A stretch of DNA of 64,000 nt from Bacillus sp. FJAT-49711 (GTDB taxonomy: Bacteria > Bacillota > Bacilli > Bacillales > Bacillaceae_C). Position 1 is the stretch's first letter, and every line of letters begins with the position of its first letter. Made by a program: the position numbers and the translations under genes. The notes under the pieces are model-generated. The model ran no database searches. It saw nothing but the letters and a program-made list of their open reading frames with translations, and was not told where the DNA came from. The DNA lies in assembly GCF_018343715.1 (NCBI RefSeq), contig NZ_JAGYPL010000001.1:1080840-1144839 (forward strand). The letters run 5' to 3'. Positions 61,159 to 64,000 of the stretch are shown piece after piece.

Positions 61159-64000
61159 TTATATTTGCACTATTTCCTTTGAATTTTCCAGCTTGACTGA
61201 AACAATTTTGGAAACACCAGATTCTTGCATCGTAACTCCGTATAAAACATCTGCACCCTGCATTGTCCCTTGTCTATGGGTAATGACAATAAACTGTGTT
61301 TCCTTGCTGAATTCTTGGAGGTAGTGGCTAAACCTTTGAACATTTGCTTCATCTAATGCTGCTTCCACCTCGTCAAGCACACAGAAAGGAACGGGACGAA
61401 TCTTTAAAATCGAAAATAACAAGGCAATTGCTGTTAAGGAACGCTCGCCTCCTGATAGAAGACTTAAATTTTGCAGTTTTTTCCCGGGTGGCTGTGCAAC
61501 GATATCTACACCTGTATTTAACATATCATTTGGATTTGTGAGTGTTAATTCAGCCCTTCCACCACCAAATAATGCTTGAAATACACCTTCGAATTCACTT
61601 TGAATATCGTAGAAAGTCGTACTGAACCTTTTTTCCATTTCATTATCCATTTCGTCCATGACTTGGAATAAATGATCCTTAGCACTTGATAAATCAGTTT
61701 GTTGCTCCCGTAGAAAATGATATCTTTCATAAACCCGCTCATATTCTTCAATTGCCCCCATATTGACAGTACCTAATTCAGCAATTTCAATTTTTATGAG
61801 CTTTACTTTTGTTCGAGTTTCTTCAGCTGGCAAAGATAATTGATATTTTTCTTTCGCGCCTTCATAAGATAATGAATACTCTTCTCTTAATTTATTCAGA
61901 AGATTATCGAGTTCAACATCAAGACGATTGCTCTTAACCTCTTCATTTTTTAGCACGACATTGATTCCGCTATATATTCTTTTAAACTCTTTCAGTTCCG
62001 CTTCCCTTTGTTCAATGGAAATTTGTAATTGCAGTCTTTCTTCACGTTGAACCGTTAATTTTTTTTCAACATTTTCTTTTTCTGCTTTTTTCTTTTCCGA
62101 CTCCTCCACAAGCTCATCTTCATTTGAATGGTGGCCAGTCATCTCATTTTCAAGCCAATGAAGGTCGTCTATTAAAGTATTCTTTTGTGCTTCCCATTCA
62201 GTTAATTCATTATTTAATGTATGGAAATAGTTGCGGGTTGAAGATAATTGTTCCTTTGAAACCGCAAGCAAAGAAGATAGATCAGTAATTTCTTTTGCCA
62301 ACGAATCTTTAGATTGCCTTTCATTATTTCGCTGTGCAGTTAACCGCTCGATTCTCTCGTTTAAAGAATGGATTTTTCCCTCACAAGTGGAAATGATCTC
62401 AGAAAGTGCCTTTATTCTTTCGTTAATCTTGTCTTTTTCAGTTTTCAATTCCGAAGTTTCAAGATCGTAAACAGCTAGGCGATCATCTACGTTCTTTTTA
62501 TTCATTTCGATCTGAACTAGGGAAGACTCAGCTTCTCTTTGCTTGATCCGAAGCTCCTCACCTTTTGCCCTAATTGATTCAAGCAACTTTTCCTCGTTCG
62601 TCAGATTGTTTCTCGCAAGTTCCCAAGAATCTTGAAGGATAGCAGTTTTTTCTTTCATATCATCTAGCTTATTCCTTAAATCGTCCAGCTCACTTTTACG
62701 CCCGAGTAATGAACTTGCCGATTGTTTTGATGCGCCTCCTGTCATCGATCCCCCAGGATTGACAACATCACCATCTAAACTAACGATTCTAAATCGATAT
62801 TGAAGTAATTTAGCAAGTTTATTAGCACCAGCTAAATCCTCGGCAATAATAATATTCCCAAGAAGGCTTTTTACAGCAGGAGAATGCTCACTTTTAAATT
62901 TCACAAGGTTAGCTGCAATCCCAATGAATGAAGGCTGAGAAGCGATGATGGCTTCTTGGCTTGGCTGCACACTTTTTTCTTTAATCGTATTTAAAGGTAA
63001 AAAAGTTGCCCTTCCATATTGTTTCCTCTTAAGAAACTGAATCGCTTCCCTTGCATCTTTCTCATTTTTTACTACGATATTTTGCATCGAGCCCCCAAGT
63101 GAAGTTTCAATTGCTTTAGCGTATTCTTTCGGAACTTGAATTAATTCCAAAATAGCTCCTTCAATCCCTTGAAGAGTATTGTCTTTCGCTTTTAGAACTT
63201 CTTTAACACCTTGGAAAAACCCTGTATACTCATCTTCCATTTCTTCCAAGGCTTCTTTGCGTGATTGCGATTTTTGGATAAACTGATTTGCTTGATTCAG
63301 CATAGCAGTTTGTTTTTCCAAATGCTGTGTTAAAGAATCGATGTTACTCTTCGCCTCTTTAAATTGAATTAATTGATCTGAAATATTTTTTTCAATTAGT
63401 TGAACTTCTTCCATCTTAGCTTTTAGCTGCCCTGCAATATTACTTCTTTCCGCAATATATTTCTCATTTTCTCCATCTAAACGATTACTGCGTGCTATTT
63501 GCTGAGTTAGCTGTTGTTCTAGATATTGCATTTCATTTTTAGCAGATGCCTGCTCATTTAGTACTTCAATATAATCACTTTTTAAAGATTCGATTGTATC
63601 TTCAATGGTGTCATCTAATTCATTTAGTTTTTTTCTTCTCTCATTAAGTTCTTTTTGTAATTTCTGAACTTCTGCTTCTTTTTGACTCACTTCATTTTTA
63701 GTTTTATTGAGTTTTTCTGTAATTTGGTCAACTTTTGAAAATGCATCCTCAATGTTTTTTTTCAATTGTTCAGTATTTTGTGATGCATTCCGTTTTCTTT
63801 CTTTTAAAACTTCACGTCTTCCTTCAAGTTTCTCCAAGTCTTTAGTTGCATTTAGCAACTCCGATTGTAAGTTAGCAATTCTTTCGTCATATAAAGAAAG
63901 ATCATTTCTTTCATTTTCCAGTTTCGATTCATACCCCTGGATATTATTTGACAGTTCTGCTTCTTGGCTAAGCAATTTTTTTAATTCTTGCTTTGAGGTT
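61159..64000 (-). CDS. smc: Chromosome segregation protein SMC (N-terminus beyond window)
   Basis: SMC is the condensin ATPase that compacts and aligns chromosome arms with ScpAB. The 946 residues present cover part of the first coiled coil, the hinge (about residues 260-420 of this fragment; GFFQGVKEVLKAKDN, SLGGSMQNIVVKNEKDAREA), the second coiled coil, and the C-terminal ATPase head. The head has LSLLSGGERSLTAIALLFSI and PFCVLDEVEAALDEANVQRF, with signature and Walker B. The frame stays open to the window edge at 64000. ftsY lies downstream, as in B. subtilis. Confidence 0.97.
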   Translation of the reverse strand, partial: TSKQELKKLLSQEAELSNNIQGYESKLENERNDLSLYDERIANLQSELLNATKDLEKLEGRREVLKERKRNASQNTEQLKKNIEDAFSKVDQITEKLNKTKNEVSQKEAEVQKLQKELNERRKKLNELDDTIEDTIESLKSDYIEVLNEQASAKNEMQYLEQQLTQQIARSNRLDGENEKYIAERSNIAGQLKAKMEEVQLIEKNISDQLIQFKEAKSNIDSLTQHLEKQTAMLNQANQFIQKSQSRKEALEEMEDEYTGFFQGVKEVLKAKDNTLQGIEGAILELIQVPKEYAKAIETSLGGSMQNIVVKNEKDAREAIQFLKRKQYGRATFLPLNTIKEKSVQPSQEAIIASQPSFIGIAANLVKFKSEHSPAVKSLLGNIIIAEDLAGANKLAKLLQYRFRIVSLDGDVVNPGGSMTGGASKQSASSLLGRKSELDDLRNKLDDMKEKTAILQDSWELARNNLTNEEKLLESIRAKGEELRIKQREAESSLVQIEMNKKNVDDRLAVYDLETSELKTEKDKINERIKALSEIISTCEGKIHSLNERIERLTAQRNNERQSKDSLAKEITDLSSLLAVSKEQLSSTRNYFHTLNNELTEWEAQKNTLIDDLHWLENEMTGHHSNEDELVEESEKKKAEKENVEKKLTVQREERLQLQISIEQREAELKEFKRIYSGINVVLKNEEVKSNRLDVELDNLLNKLREEYSLSYEGAKEKYQLSLPAEETRTKVKLIKIEIAELGTVNMGAIEEYERVYERYHFLREQQTDLSSAKDHLFQVMDEMDNEMEKRFSTTFYDIQSEFEGVFQALFGGGRAELTLTNPNDMLNTGVDIVAQPPGKKLQNLSLLSGGERSLTAIALLFSILKIRPVPFCVLDEVEAALDEANVQRFSHYLQEFSKETQFIVITHRQGTMQGADVLYGVTMQESGVSKIVSVKLENSKEIVQI

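Overview
The window is one 64-kb stretch of a low-GC, Gram-positive, flagellated member of the Bacillaceae (Bacillus sensu lato). Every supported gene lies on the minus strand. The order smc-ftsY-ylxM-ffh-rpsP-khpA-ylqD-rimM-trmD-rplS-lepB-rbgA-rnhB-ylqG-ylqH-sucCD-dprA-topA-xerC-hslVU-codY-fla/che-sigD-swrB-rpsB-tsf-pyrH-frr-uppS-cdsA-dxr-rseP-proS-polC is the B. subtilis-type order, read here from high to low coordinates. Both ends are cut: smc lacks its N-terminal part (right edge) and polC its C-terminal half (left edge).

Layout, from transcriptional upstream (right) to downstream (left). 64.0-57.7 kb: chromosome structure and SRP targeting (smc, ftsY, ylxM, ffh), then rpsP and khpA. 57.2-51.9 kb: ribosome maturation and tRNA modification (ylqD, rimM, trmD, rplS, rbgA), signal peptidase and RNase HII. 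51.9-50.4 kb: ylqG and ylqH, paralogues of FliK and of the cytoplasmic tail of FlhB. 50.3-40.3 kb: sucCD, dprA, topA, xerC, hslVU, codY. 40.1-14.2 kb: a near-continuous, often overlapping flagellar/chemotaxis operon from flgB to cheD. 13.2-11.6 kb: sigD, an unrecognised small gene, and swrB. 11.5-1 kb: rpsB, tsf, pyrH, frr, then isoprenoid/phospholipid genes (uppS, cdsA, dxr), rseP, proS and polC.

The genes are core housekeeping and motility genes, so most of the unusual features are in details. (1) Five intergenic gaps of 0.4-1.1 kb hold decayed, partly nested repeats. One repeat type has three copies whose central hairpin keeps its pairing while its bases differ. (2) Unrelated genes sigD and ylqD share a homologous upstream leader. 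(3) swrD has no Shine-Dalgarno sequence next to its TTG start, but a strong one lies just beyond an 8-bp hairpin that could loop out and bring them together. (4) CheB is reduced to its methylesterase domain. (5) The FlgE hook protein carries an insert of about 180 residues. (6) sigD is separated from the fla/che operon by about 1 kb of repeats. (7) trmFO is absent from its usual place between topA and xerC. (8) rplS is cut off from trmD by repeats and has its own promoter and an L19-type leader.

No CRISPR array, rRNA, tRNA, intact insertion sequence, prophage or defence system was seen. Starts were re-chosen from Shine-Dalgarno spacing and remembered family length, so several are TTG or GTG. 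Functional calls rest on reading motifs by eye, not on database searches.
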